Shown: positions 19,023 through 28,361, counted from the stretch's first letter. The stretch: 64,000 nt of DNA from Acinetobacter sp. ANC 4558 (GCF_002135375.1 NZ_NEGH01000011.1:62001-126000); one strand, 5' to 3'. Notes: generated by a model from the letters alone, not told the origin. Numbers and translations are program-made.

Positions 19023-20282
19023 ATGAAAAATACATTACTAAAAAAGTTTAGTGTCAGTTTAATTTGCAGTAGTATTTTATTGGGTACAACTGCTTATGCA
19101 CAGAAACCTCCAGTTGCACAAGAAAAGTATGGTGATGGACGTGTCTCGGCTTTTTATACGTGGAATCAAAATATTCCAAATAAAGCGGGTGAATTATTAC
19201 GTACGGAAAAAATTACCAGTCCTTATATTCGTTTAGATAATGATAGTCAGGCAATTCGAATTTTATATAGTTCGACCAGTGGTGCAGATAGTAAAACACC
19301 AATTGTTGTTTCGGGCAGTATTCATGTACCGAAAGGGACACCACCGAAAGGTGGTTGGCCTGTGGTACTTTGGGGACATGGAACAGTAGGTTTAGCAGAT
19401 AGCTGTGCACCTTCGTGGAATGGACGTTCTTATCGCGATGTACAATATTTAAATCGTTGGTTAAAAGAAGGTTTTGCTGTTGTTGCTACAGATTATGAAG
19501 GTTTAGGCGTTCCTGGCCCTCATTTATTAATTAATAATCCTATGCTTGCATATAATATTTTAGATAGTGGTCGTGCAGCCTTAAAAGCAAATTTACCTTT
19601 AGCCAATAAATTTGTGATTGTTGGACAGTCACAAGGTGGTGCAGGTGCAGTTGCCGCAGCAACCTATTCTAAGACCTATGCACCAGATTTAAATATTAAG
19701 GGTGCGGTGGGTACAGGTGTAATTTATAAAGATCCGAATGCGACGGAAGAAGATAATAGTTTAAAACTTAATCCTCATGAAGTTAGCCCTTCATTGGCAT
19801 ATGGTATCTATAGCTTCTTGGTTGCACAAAGCCTAAATCCTGAAATTAAAGCTGAAGACATTTTTACACCTGAAGCCTTACCTTTGGTTGAACAAGGACG
19901 AAATGCGTGTTTGGTTGGGTTTATGTCGGATATTCAATCATCTGGGCTATCTCCAGCAAAAGCATATAAAGCAGATCAACCTACTTACTATAAGCAAATT
20001 TTGGAAAAACAGTCGAATGATTATGGCTACTATCCAACGCTAAAAGTTGATTTTCCAATTTTTATTGGAACAGGGGCAAATGATGTCACTCCAGATGCAC
20101 GTAATCAAATGAAGCTTGTTGCAGATGCTTGTAAAGCAGGTACTGTTGTGGAAGGTCATTTGTATCATGGTTTGGGACATAGTGAAACGGTAAATGCATC
20201 TTTAAAAGATTCGATACCATTTGCGAAAAAAGTGATATCAGATCAAAAAATTCAACCGATTTGTAAACCTGATATTCAATAA
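19023..20282 (+). CDS. Secreted alpha/beta hydrolase (secretory lipase/esterase family) 3
   Basis: 419 residues; signal peptide ending near TTAYA. Triad: Ser203 in GQSQGG, Asp in GANDVTPD, His in GLGHSE. Last gene of the receptor 2 operon, 11 bases after esterase 2. It looks closer to esterase 1 in several stretches (YSSTSGAD, LINNPMLAYN), which suggests that the receptor/esterase cassette was duplicated and one copy gained or kept an extra esterase. Function as for the paralogues: extracytoplasmic ester cleavage, substrate unknown. Confidence 0.85.
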   Translation: MKNTLLKKFSVSLICSSILLGTTAYAQKPPVAQEKYGDGRVSAFYTWNQNIPNKAGELLRTEKITSPYIRLDNDSQAIRILYSSTSGADSKTPIVVSGSIHVPKGTPPKGGWPVVLWGHGTVGLADSCAPSWNGRSYRDVQYLNRWLKEGFAVVATDYEGLGVPGPHLLINNPMLAYNILDSGRAALKANLPLANKFVIVGQSQGGAGAVAAATYSKTYAPDLNIKGAVGTGVIYKDPNATEEDNSLKLNPHEVSPSLAYGIYSFLVAQSLNPEIKAEDIFTPEALPLVEQGRNACLVGFMSDIQSSGLSPAKAYKADQPTYYKQILEKQSNDYGYYPTLKVDFPIFIGTGANDVTPDARNQMKLVADACKAGTVVEGHLYHGLGHSETVNASLKDSIPFAKKVISDQKIQPICKPDIQ

Positions 20283-20287
20283 AAAAT

Positions 20288-20317
20288 AACCACTTTGGTT
20301 TTATGACCAAAGTGGTT
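20288..20317 (+). terminator. Bidirectional terminator between convergent operons
   Basis: Perfect 12-bp stem AACCACTTTGGT / ACCAAAGTGGTT with a 6-base loop, A-rich before and T-rich after, between the esterase operon and the convergent SsuD-like gene. Confidence 0.85.
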
Positions 20318-20339
20318 TATCAATTATAAATAATGATAA

Positions 20340-21428
20340 TTATGCGCTAATTTTCTTACGCTTTTCCGCTTCTTCTCTCACGGTTGGTATAATGTAGCGA
20401 CCATAATCTACAGTATCATAAATTGGGTCATATCCACGATTTAAAAAAGTAGTCACACCTAAATCTACATATGCTAATAAAGACTCAATAATTGTATCTG
20501 GTGTACCGACAAGTGCTGTTGTGTCGCCATAAGCACCGACTGCTGCTGCGGTTGGCATCCAGAGTGCTTTATCATAACGATCAGATTTTTCAGCTGCAGC
20601 CAATAGCCTTTGTGAACCAGTTCCCTTAATCTTATGTCCAGATATTCCATTATTATTTTGAAATAATGGATTTTTTTGAATATCGGCTAAAATTTTATGA
20701 GCACGTTGCCATGCAAGCTCTTCTGTTTCACCAATGATTAGTCGAACAGAAAGACTAACTTCTGGTGTTGGTTTATTTGCAAGTTTTGCAGCATTTTTAA
20801 GTTTGTCAATTTGTTCTTTTACACCGACTAAAGGTTCGCCCCAGAGTGAATATAAGTCTGCATGTTCTACAGCAATTTGATATGCAATATCGGAGGAGCC
20901 ACCGAATGAAATTGGAATTGAACCTTGAACGGGTTTGAGAGGAATAAATGCATTTTCTATTTTAAAAAATTTCCCATTAAAACTAATAGGCTCATCGCTC
21001 GCCCAGAGTAATTTGATAATTTTAAGATATTCTTCAGTACGTTGATAGCGTTGAATTTTATCTACAAGATAGTCTCCTTCCTGAGGTTCAGCGGTAATGC
21101 CAGTAATTGCATGTAAACGAATACGACCACCACCTGTCAGATGGTCGAGTGTAGCAAATGAACGTGCTGCTAAGTTAGGTGTTATTAATGCGGGTCGATG
21201 TGCGATCATAAATCCAAGGTGATCGGTATGTTGGGCCAAATAGGCAGCAATTTGAGCACTATCGGGACTTGAAGGATTACTCGCAATTAATACCTTATCA
21301 AACCCAGCATATTCATGTGCTCTTGCATGGTATTTTAAATACTCTAAATCAATTTTATGGCCTATCCGTTGCCCCTTGGTTTCCGACCATTGGTTAGGAA
21401 AAACCATACCAACAAATTCAATACTCAT
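20340..21428 (-). CDS. SsuD-like FMNH2-dependent monooxygenase (luciferase family) 1
   Basis: About 362 residues from Met at 21428, chosen because GAAGAG lies seven bases upstream; an in-frame ATG five codons earlier (21443) lacks a ribosome site. The family traits are EFVGMVFPNQW at the N-terminus, RFxTLDHLTGGRI-like strand, VDKIQRYQRTEEYLKIIKLLW and IPISFGGSSDIAYQIAVEHADLYSLWGEP, as in SsuD alkanesulfonate monooxygenases. These cleave the C-S bond of sulfonates to sulfite using reduced FMN. No Cys and four Met. It has its own sigma-54 promoter with a near-consensus sequence. No flavin reductase lies next to it. Exact substrate unknown. Confidence 0.85.
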   Translation of the reverse strand: MSIEFVGMVFPNQWSETKGQRIGHKIDLEYLKYHARAHEYAGFDKVLIASNPSSPDSAQIAAYLAQHTDHLGFMIAHRPALITPNLAARSFATLDHLTGGGRIRLHAITGITAEPQEGDYLVDKIQRYQRTEEYLKIIKLLWASDEPISFNGKFFKIENAFIPLKPVQGSIPISFGGSSDIAYQIAVEHADLYSLWGEPLVGVKEQIDKLKNAAKLANKPTPEVSLSVRLIIGETEELAWQRAHKILADIQKNPLFQNNNGISGHKIKGTGSQRLLAAAEKSDRYDKALWMPTAAAVGAYGDTTALVGTPDTIIESLLAYVDLGVTTFLNRGYDPIYDTVDYGRYIIPTVREEAEKRKKISA

Positions 21429-21459
21429 AACAAAACTCTTCATGACTTTTAGTCAAAAG

Positions 21460-21475
21460 AGCAATATAAGTGCCA
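21460..21475 (-). promoter_or_regulatory. Sigma-54 promoter of SsuD-like gene 1
   Basis: Minus strand TGGCACTTATATTGCT: consensus TGGCAC, exact GG-N10-GC. Predicted start about 21449, roughly 20 bases before the start codon. The strongest match in the window. Confidence 0.92.
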
Positions 21476-21523
21476 ATATAATAAATAGTAAAATCAATTA
21501 GATATGATTTAATAAGTAAACGA

Positions 21524-21571
21524 TTGTTTAAATTTAAACAAAAATCATTCATTTTGTTTAAATATAAGCAA
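21524..21571. promoter_or_regulatory. Pair of palindromic activator sites upstream of SsuD-like gene 1
   Basis: Site 1 (21524-21541) TTGTTTAAATTTAAACAA is a perfect 18-bp palindrome; site 2 (21554-21571) is TTGTTTAAATATAAGCAA. Centres 30 bp apart, about 59 and 89 bp from the promoter GG. The stretch 21572-21937 up to the regulator gene is AT-rich, and I see no further clear signal in it. Confidence 0.6.
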
Positions 21572-21937
21572 TTCATTAATTTATATATATTAAGTAAAAT
21601 ACTGAAAAAATTCAGATATATTAAATTATTATAATTTTTAATCATGCATCGTTGTGTTTTAGTATTTTATTATTTATATGAAATTAATAGTTTTAATTTA
21701 TAATTATTTATATAAATTAATTTAAGTTTTTATTCATTGTAAAATTTAAATGTTTGAATTTAAGCAAAATAAATACATAATGATTGAAAATAAACATTTA
21801 AAAAATCTTGATATAATTATTTGATTTAAAATTAAAAAAATGAATAGATTATCTATAATTGTTATTTATAAACTTTGTTATAGAAATGTATTATCAACAA
21901 TTAAATATAAATTTCTAAATATTATTAAGGTTGTAAA

Positions 21938-23008
21938 ATGAAATCATATTTGGATAATGATTATAAAGTAATTACCTTGCCTGATAATGGGGTTCCCGTT
22001 AAACCCATTCGAGCAAAAGCAATTATTTTTTCAGATCAAAATTCTAGAAAGCTTTTGAGTCAGGTTGAAACCATTGCCCCAAGTGAGGCAAGTGTGATTA
22101 TTCAAGGTGAATCAGGTACGGGTAAAGAATTAATTGCGCGTGAAATTCATTTGAAAAGTGATAGAAAGAACAAACCATTTCTTGCAGTAAATTGTGGTGC
22201 ATTAGTTGAAAGTTTAGCTGAATCAGAACTTTTTGGTTATGAGGCAGGTGCATTTACAGGTGCACATAAAACCCGCGCAGGAATTTTTGAAGCAACGGAA
22301 GGCGGAACATTATTTCTTGATGAGGTGGGTGAGTTACCTCTATCATTACAAGTGAAGTTATTACGTGTATTACAAGAAAAAGAAGTAGTGCGTGTTGGTG
22401 GGCGTAAACCCATTCCTGTGAATGTACGTATCTTATCAGGTACGCATATTGATTTACGAAAAGCAGTGTCGGAGAACAAGTTTAGATTAGACTTATACTA
22501 CCGTTTAAATGTTGTGATGCTGAACATTTTGCCATTACGTGAGCGTAAAGGTGATATTTTGCCTTTAGTCGATTATTTTCTAAGTTCGTATTCACAAAAA
22601 CTAATTACACCAAAACCAAATATTAGCGATCGTGCCCGAAATGCATTATTAAATTATAGTTGGCCAGGTAATATACGTGAATTAGAGAATAATATTCATT
22701 ATGCTTTACTGGTCAGTAGCGGTCAGAATATTGATATTGAGCATTTACGGTTTTCTGAAGAAAAAGGAGCAAGTGTTGCCTTGGATTCTGATTTAATTCT
22801 TGAATTTGAAGATGTATTGAAACGTCTGTTTCAAGAATATCATGGTGAGGCTTGGCATGTTATTGAAGATAAAATTGTTAATAGTGCATTTTCAAGCTGC
22901 TGGAATAATCAAGTAAAAACAGCAAAAATGTTAGGAATTTCTCGAAATGTTTTACGCAATCTTTTAACGCGTTATAATTTACTACCGTCAAAAAATGAAA
23001 CAGTATAA
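21938..23008 (+). CDS. sfnR: Sigma-54 transcriptional activator, SfnR-like
   Basis: 356 residues. An AAA+ domain begins almost at the N-terminus, with no receiver or sensor domain: Walker A GESGTGKE (57-64), the sigma-54 contact loop GAFTGA (104-109), Walker B GGTLFLDE, arginine finger region FRLDLYYRLN, and a Fis-type helix-turn-helix at the end (TAKMLGISRNVLRNLL). This short architecture matches SfnR, which activates sulfone/sulfonate genes in Pseudomonas under sulfate limitation. Its central place among nine sigma-54 promoters makes it their likely activator. Its own upstream region shows no sigma-54 box, so it probably uses an ordinary promoter, perhaps controlled by a CysB-type regulator (inference). 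Confidence 0.85.
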   Translation: MKSYLDNDYKVITLPDNGVPVKPIRAKAIIFSDQNSRKLLSQVETIAPSEASVIIQGESGTGKELIAREIHLKSDRKNKPFLAVNCGALVESLAESELFGYEAGAFTGAHKTRAGIFEATEGGTLFLDEVGELPLSLQVKLLRVLQEKEVVRVGGRKPIPVNVRILSGTHIDLRKAVSENKFRLDLYYRLNVVMLNILPLRERKGDILPLVDYFLSSYSQKLITPKPNISDRARNALLNYSWPGNIRELENNIHYALLVSSGQNIDIEHLRFSEEKGASVALDSDLILEFEDVLKRLFQEYHGEAWHVIEDKIVNSAFSSCWNNQVKTAKMLGISRNVLRNLLTRYNLLPSKNETV

Positions 23009-23189
23009 ATACTTTGGATTCATGCTGTTTTATTGTTTTCATTCTGGCAAGAAAGGATATGATGTCATGTGTACGTATGTCTTTTTTCTTGAAAAATTAA
23101 CGCTCAAAACAAGTAAAATTTATTTATATAAAATAAGTTATTAGTCAATCAAAACTATAATAATCCACTAATTTTCTAGCACATATTTA

Positions 23190-23930
23190 TTAAGATTTTT
23201 TCAGAGTTAATTTCGTTACGAATAGTCCAAGTTCAAATAACAACCACATTGGTATTGCAAGTGCGAGCATACTAAAAATATCTGGGGGTGTAATAAACAT
23301 TGAAACGAAAAAGAAGAAGACAATAATATGTTTACGGTATTTTTCAAGCTGTTCGACAGAAAGCAAACCAATTAAAATAAGAATATAGGTCAAAACTGGA
23401 ATTTGAAAAGCGCAACCAAAAGCCAAAAATAATTTTATACAAAAATTAAGATAGCTATGAATATCCGTCATAGGTAAGACATTTTCAGGTGAGGCTAATA
23501 TAAAAAATTTAAGCGCTAAAGGTAAAATAACGGTATATGCAAACAGAATTCCTAAATAAAATAAAAATGTACTGACTATAATTAAGGCTAGCCCAATTTT
23601 TTTTTCGCTCTTGTATAAAGCAGGAGCAATAAAACGCCAGAATTGGTAAAAAGTAAAAGGAATTGTTAAAAAAATTGCAAGATAAATATTTAATTTAAAA
23701 GGCGTAAGAAATGTACTAATTACATCTGTCGCAATCATTGTTGAGTTTGTTGGAAGAGCTGCAATTAAAGGGTTTGCCAAAAATCTATAACTTTGTTGTG
23801 CCCATGGTAATAATAATAGAAATACGATCATCACCACAGAAATAATATAAATTAAACGCAATCTTAATTCTTTAAGATGTTCTGTATATTTCATCTCGCT
23901 AAAAGATTCATTTAGTGCTTTTTCAGTCAT
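23190..23930 (-). CDS. tatC: Twin-arginine translocase subunit TatC
   Basis: 246 residues, six membrane helices, N-terminal MKYTEHLKELRLRLIYII motif (TatC HLxELRxRL) and the FRFI-like region TFYQFWRFIAPALYKSEKK. It recognises twin-arginine signal peptides with TatB. Last gene of a seven-gene minus-strand operon beginning with an SsuA-like lipoprotein; 23 bases after tatB. No protein with a clear twin-arginine signal was seen in the window, so the cargo is elsewhere. Confidence 0.93.
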   Translation of the reverse strand: MTEKALNESFSEMKYTEHLKELRLRLIYIISVVMIVFLLLLPWAQQSYRFLANPLIAALPTNSTMIATDVISTFLTPFKLNIYLAIFLTIPFTFYQFWRFIAPALYKSEKKIGLALIIVSTFLFYLGILFAYTVILPLALKFFILASPENVLPMTDIHSYLNFCIKLFLAFGCAFQIPVLTYILILIGLLSVEQLEKYRKHIIVFFFFVSMFITPPDIFSMLALAIPMWLLFELGLFVTKLTLKKS

Positions 23931-23953
23931 TTCACTTGCTCCTCATGAATAAT

Positions 23954-24337
23954 TTAGATCGAAAATTTAGAGATAAAAGGTACATTTAATTGAGCGATAT
24001 TGGCATAAAATTGATAATACAAGTGTGAGGTTTTAGGGTAATGCTCACGTACATGTAGGGTTTGTACATTTTCCAGTTCTTGTTGCATTAAGTTCAGCTG
24101 TTGTTTAAGCTCTGCCTCACTTTCTTTAATTTTTTGCAATTCAACCTGCATCATTTTTTTTAATTCAATTAATTCGAGTTCATTTTCAAGATCTGTTTGT
24201 ATTTTATCAATTTGTATTTTTAATTTTCGGTATTTCACAAATATACTGCTTAATGTTTGGAGAAGTTTTTCAGGTCCTAATATAATGAGGGCAATAATAC
24301 CCAAAAATAAAATTTCTCCAAAGCTAATATTAAACAT
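23954..24337 (-). CDS. tatB: Twin-arginine translocase subunit TatB
   Basis: 127 residues: N-terminal helix FGEILFLGIIALIILGPEKLLQTL with the conserved Glu, Gly-Pro hinge, amphipathic helix, then a long Glu/Gln-rich coiled coil (residues about 40-95). Typical TatB order and length. Between tatA and tatC in the same operon. Confidence 0.9.
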   Translation of the reverse strand: MFNISFGEILFLGIIALIILGPEKLLQTLSSIFVKYRKLKIQIDKIQTDLENELELIELKKMMQVELQKIKESEAELKQQLNLMQQELENVQTLHVREHYPKTSHLYYQFYANIAQLNVPFISKFSI

Positions 24338-24359
24338 AGTATTTTAAAACCCAATTAAC

Positions 24360-24572
24360 TTAATGACTTTTTTCTTTATTTAAGTCAATTTGTGTTACAT
24401 CTTTTAAAGCTTGAGATTCATTTAATTCTTTCTTTTCATCAGAATTCACAGAATCTTTAAAGTCTTTAATCACACCACCTAAATCTTTACCTAGGTTTTT
24501 AAGTTTTGCTGTACCAAATAGTAAAATTACAACGAGGGCAAATAGTAAAATATGCCAGATTGATAAACCCAT
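24360..24572 (-). CDS. tatA: Twin-arginine translocase subunit TatA
   Basis: 70 residues: one membrane helix ([21 protein letters not shown]) and an amphipathic helix [18 protein letters not shown], the TatA signature with the FG hinge. It lies 113 bases after the SsuB-like gene, a larger gap than elsewhere in the operon, so an internal promoter is possible. Confidence 0.92.
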   Translation of the reverse strand: MGLSIWHILLFALVVILLFGTAKLKNLGKDLGGVIKDFKDSVNSDEKKELNESQALKDVTQIDLNKEKSH

Positions 24573-24685
24573 AATTTTATACTCCTAAATAAATTATATT
24601 ATTAACATAAATAATATGTTTTCCTAAATCATAATAAATTCATTATAAATATTGCATAATGATTTAAATATAATGAAGAAAATAT

Positions 24686-25441
24686 TCATATTAATTGGTC
24701 AAGTAAATTAAGTGCTTGGTTTCGTATTTTAAATAATACTTCCGATTCCTTATGCCGTGGATGTGAAATTGGAATATCAATAATTTGTTTGATTCTTCCC
24801 GGGCGTGCTGACATTACAATGACACGATCACCAAGATAAACAGCCTCCTCAATATCATGTGTGACTAAAATCATTGTAATTTTTTCATGTTGCCATATTC
24901 GTTGTAATTCACTTTGAAGGTGGCTTCTGGTCATGGCATCTAATGCACCAAATGGTTCGTCTAAAAGTAAAATATCGGGTTTGTTGACTAGACCGCGAGC
25001 AATCGCAACTCGTTGTGCCATACCTCCAGAAAGTTCATGGGGATAAGCATTTTCAAAATCTTGTAAACCAACAATTTCAATGTGTTCTTGAACTCGTTGT
25101 TTTTTTTCTTGGTTGCTCAGCGTAGTTTCTTCTAATGCTAAATAAATATTCTCTGTAACAGTTAACCACGGAAGTAGGCGGTGTTCTTGAAAAATCAGAC
25201 CACGTTTTAAGTCAGTTCCTTTAATGGGCACCTGATTCAGCAGTATTTCACCTTGATAATTTAAATCTAATCCCGCGATTAAACGTAGTAATGTTGATTT
25301 ACCACAACCACTACTACCGACGATAGAAATAAATTCACCTTGTTGAATTTCAAGGTTAATATCATCAAGCACCATCAAAGAAGATTTATCTTTTTGAAAG
25401 CTTTTATTCAGATTTTGAATAGAGAGTAAAGAGAAGCTCAT
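24686..25441 (-). CDS. ABC importer ATPase, SsuB/TauB type
   Basis: 251 residues. Walker A GSSGCGKST, signature LSGGMAQRVAIARGL, Walker B ILLLDEPFGALD, and IEEAVYLGDRVIVMSARPGRI at the C-terminus are all characteristic of nitrate/sulfonate/taurine importer ATPases. It powers the two permeases encoded just upstream. Expression from the sigma-54 promoter at 28289 and the SsuA-like binding protein indicate an aliphatic sulfonate or sulfate-ester importer; exact substrate unknown. Confidence 0.88.
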   Translation of the reverse strand: MSFSLLSIQNLNKSFQKDKSSLMVLDDINLEIQQGEFISIVGSSGCGKSTLLRLIAGLDLNYQGEILLNQVPIKGTDLKRGLIFQEHRLLPWLTVTENIYLALEETTLSNQEKKQRVQEHIEIVGLQDFENAYPHELSGGMAQRVAIARGLVNKPDILLLDEPFGALDAMTRSHLQSELQRIWQHEKITMILVTHDIEEAVYLGDRVIVMSARPGRIKQIIDIPISHPRHKESEVLFKIRNQALNLLDQLI

Positions 25442-25514
25442 GTATAGTCCAGATGCTGTATTAAGTGTTTAGCATTGATCAATTGTGAAAAAATGAATTG
25501 AACTGTTGCATATT

Positions 25515-26315
25515 TTATATTCCCCATTTGAAAAGTTTTTTTGAAACTAACTTAATTGTGATGGTCATTAAAATGCCTATGACCGTTACGGTAATAGCAC
25601 AAGTTAATAAAATTGCCATTTCAGTATTGACCTCAGCTTTCATCATTAAGTTGCCTAATCCAGCACCTGCATTAAAAAATAACTCACTGGCTGTGGTGGT
25701 AATCCAAGTAAAGGGAACGGCTAGATTTAAGCCTGTGATAATGCTAGGCAACGCTTGAGGTAAACGAATTTTACAAAAAGTGCGCCATTTAGAAAGACGA
25801 TAGATCTGTGCAAGTTCATTGTATTTAGGCTCAAAATGACTGAGTCCTTGAAATGTATTAATCACAAGTGGAAAAAAAGAGGCGAGCGCAATAATAAATA
25901 CTTTAGCTTGTTCGCCATTACCAAACCATAAGGCAATTAAGGGTGTTAAACCGAGTAAGGGTACTTGTCGAATACTATTGAATAATGGAGATACAATGGC
26001 GTTGAGGAGCTTAGAGTAAGCCAGCAATGTGCCGAGTAAAATGCCTGTGAATGATCCTAAAATTAACCCGACTCCTGCACGTTTAATACTGCCTAATGTA
26101 TTAAGCCAGAGCTCACCACTTTCGATGAGCTGAATAAAGGCATAATAAATATTTTGTAAGGGGACAAATGCATAGGCATATGTTGGGCTAAAACTTGAGC
26201 TGTACTGCCATAGCAAAAGAATGCCGATTGGCAGAATTAAACCTTGTAAATAAAGTCGATATTGCTTTGAGAATACTTTTAGCTTTGAATGAGGAAAAAT
26301 ATGTTTTAGCATCAT
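25515..26315 (-). CDS. ABC importer permease 2, SsuC/TauC type
   Basis: 266 residues with about six membrane helices and the family coupling loop YNELAQIYRLSKWRTFCKIRLPQALPSIITGLNLAVPFTWITTTASELF. Overlaps the preceding permease by four bases. The operon has two different SsuC-type permeases, whereas ssu and tau operons have one, so the channel may be a heterodimer. Confidence 0.87.
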   Translation of the reverse strand: MMLKHIFPHSKLKVFSKQYRLYLQGLILPIGILLLWQYSSSFSPTYAYAFVPLQNIYYAFIQLIESGELWLNTLGSIKRAGVGLILGSFTGILLGTLLAYSKLLNAIVSPLFNSIRQVPLLGLTPLIALWFGNGEQAKVFIIALASFFPLVINTFQGLSHFEPKYNELAQIYRLSKWRTFCKIRLPQALPSIITGLNLAVPFTWITTTASELFFNAGAGLGNLMMKAEVNTEMAILLTCAITVTVIGILMTITIKLVSKKLFKWGI

Positions 26316-27151
26316 GTATTTTCCATTTTTTGAATGGCTGGGCTAAAGTGATTTTCGACTAGACGTAAGAGTTTATCTAACATAAAGCCGATAATCCCCG
26401 TGATAAAAACGCCAACCATTACAATATCTAAACGTAACATTTGTCGTCCTAATTCCATCATTTGTCCAATCCCTGTTCCTGCTGCTAATAATTCAACTGC
26501 GACCAGAATGAGCCAAGCACGTCCTAACGAAATTCGTAATCCGCTAATTAATTTTGGAAATATTGATGGAAAAATAATATATTTAATTTTAGCTACTGTT
26601 TTAAGCTGATAAAGTTGACCAACTTCCAGATAATTTTTAGGAATATTTCGAACGGCATCTGCGGTTGCAAGCGCGATTGGGAAAAAACATGCTTTAATGA
26701 TTAAAATAATTTTAAAAACTTCGCCAATACCAAAAATTAAAATAAAAATTGGGATGAGTACAAAAATTGGAATTTGATAAAGAACATTGAATAAAATAAA
26801 GGTATAGCGATAAAAACAATCCCAAGTGGAGTAGGCGATGCCAAATAAAATTGCACTTAGTGATGCAATGGAAAAACCAATAAATAGACGCGATAAGCTA
26901 TCTTTTAAATGCAGTGTAATTTCACCCGATTGAATGAGTGACATAAATGTGTGCCAGACTTTTTCAGGGGGGACTAAAATTTGTACTGGGAACAAATTAA
27001 GTTGGCAGACGCTATACCAAATAAACAGCATCACCAATGGAGAAGCTGTGGCGATAGTAGAATAGTATTTTGTTTTTGAAATACTTTTATGGTTTTTTTG
27101 ATTTGAAAAACTATGATTTATATAACGTGAAGTATTGGTTAATATTTTCAT
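26312..27151 (-). CDS. ABC importer permease 1, SsuC/TauC type
   Basis: 279 residues, six helices, coupling loop YLEVGQLYQLKTVAKIKYIIFPSIFPKLISGLRISLGRAWLILVAVELLAAGTGIG. It starts 9 bases after the binding-protein gene and overlaps permease 2. Forms the membrane channel of the sulfonate-type importer. Confidence 0.87.
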   Translation of the reverse strand: MKILTNTSRYINHSFSNQKNHKSISKTKYYSTIATASPLVMLFIWYSVCQLNLFPVQILVPPEKVWHTFMSLIQSGEITLHLKDSLSRLFIGFSIASLSAILFGIAYSTWDCFYRYTFILFNVLYQIPIFVLIPIFILIFGIGEVFKIILIIKACFFPIALATADAVRNIPKNYLEVGQLYQLKTVAKIKYIIFPSIFPKLISGLRISLGRAWLILVAVELLAAGTGIGQMMELGRQMLRLDIVMVGVFITGIIGFMLDKLLRLVENHFSPAIQKMENT

Positions 27152-27160
27152 TACAAGCTC

Positions 27161-28240
27161 CTAAGGTTGATCCCAATAATCACCAACCTGAAGATTTTGA
27201 ATCGCTTGATCTGTAAATTTAGAATTTAACAATTCATCACTTTTTATGGGAGTTTGAATTAATTGATTTTTAACAGCATGGTCAATGACCCGTTGATAAT
27301 GCTGTGTTAAAAATGGAATTTGGTAGTTTGGAAACCAATCTTTTTTCCATGTGCTTGTTGTGTTGTTACTTTCCCTTTGAATAACAGATAAGGGTTGACC
27401 AAATTTAGTTTGGCTCAGTTGGTATTCATCTTTGTTTTGTGAAATCCAATACATCGCTCGAACAGTTGCATCGGCAAGTTGTTGAGTTACTTTAGGATGT
27501 TGTTCAATATAGCTCTGACGGCCCCAAAGTTCTGCTCGCATTTTCCATTCAGCAGGTAATGACTGTGAAGACCAGATAATTTTACCTAATTTACGATCTT
27601 GTAAAGTTAGTGCATCACTGAGTGTGAAAAATGCATCAACACTTTTTGCAGATAAAGCTGCGGCCCCTGCTTGAGGATTTAAATTAATAATTTGAAAATC
27701 TTTGAAATTAAGCCCTTCACTTTCGATTAACTGACTAAAATTAATTTCCCATGGTCGACCACGGTGTAAGGCGATTTTCTTACCTTTTAAATCATGAATA
27801 TTTTTTGCTGGAGAGTTGGGCGGTACAACTAAGTAGATATTATTGCCAATATTTCCAGGCACAATTAATTGTGTGCGAATACCCGAAGCATTGAGAACGA
27901 CTGCTGGTAGATTGCCATAAAATGCAAAATCAATTTTATTATTAATGAAACTTTCATTCACTAAGGTTGCAACAGCAGCAGTCGTGACAGGTTCCCATTG
28001 CAGTTCAATGTTTTCTTGTTTTAGCTGGTTTAAAAATATCTCATCTTTCGAGATAAGTTCTGGTACCCCAATAAAATCTAATTTTCCAGATGTACCGTTT
28101 GCAACAACAGCGATACGGAGTTGTTGTTTATTTGATATGGATGTTGTATTTTCAGAATTCGTAGAGTTATTTTTTGATTGATTACATGCAAGTAATCCAA
28201 TAAAACTTAAGCTAAGAAGTACCCTTAAAATAATGCGCAT
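27161..28240 (-). CDS. Substrate-binding lipoprotein, SsuA/TauA/AtsR type
   Basis: 359 residues. Lipobox LLAC with Cys19 at the signal end, so the protein is anchored in the inner membrane. The NMT1/SsuA-like fold is seen in KIDFAFYGNLPAVVLNASG, LKGKKIALHRGRPWEINFSQLIESEG and the AALSAKSVDAFFTLSDA hinge. Three Met in total. It leads the operon ssuA-like, two permeases, ATPase, tatABC and is transcribed from a sigma-54 promoter. Ligand is probably an alkanesulfonate or sulfate ester; TauA and AtsR cannot be told apart by eye. Confidence 0.85.
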   Translation of the reverse strand: MRIILRVLLSLSFIGLLACNQSKNNSTNSENTTSISNKQQLRIAVVANGTSGKLDFIGVPELISKDEIFLNQLKQENIELQWEPVTTAAVATLVNESFINNKIDFAFYGNLPAVVLNASGIRTQLIVPGNIGNNIYLVVPPNSPAKNIHDLKGKKIALHRGRPWEINFSQLIESEGLNFKDFQIINLNPQAGAAALSAKSVDAFFTLSDALTLQDRKLGKIIWSSQSLPAEWKMRAELWGRQSYIEQHPKVTQQLADATVRAMYWISQNKDEYQLSQTKFGQPLSVIQRESNNTTSTWKKDWFPNYQIPFLTQHYQRVIDHAVKNQLIQTPIKSDELLNSKFTDQAIQNLQVGDYWDQP

Positions 28241-28274
28241 ATGAAAATAATAAGATTAGAATTTATATCAATTC

Positions 28275-28290
28275 AGCAAGAATTAAGCCA
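28275..28290 (-). promoter_or_regulatory. Sigma-54 promoter of the sulfonate importer/tat operon
   Basis: Minus strand TGGCTTAATTCTTGCT, exact GG-N10-GC spacing; predicted start about 28264, some 24 bases before the start codon. Confidence 0.85.
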
Positions 28291-28361
28291 AAATGTTTTT
28301 AATAAATAAATCAATAATTTAAGTTAAATTAATTTTTTAATTTATCACAACACTAGAGAAA

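Noticed and set aside
25498..25758. Plus-strand frame antisense to the SsuC-like permease
   Set aside because: Overlaps a well-supported gene on the other strand and has no independent support.
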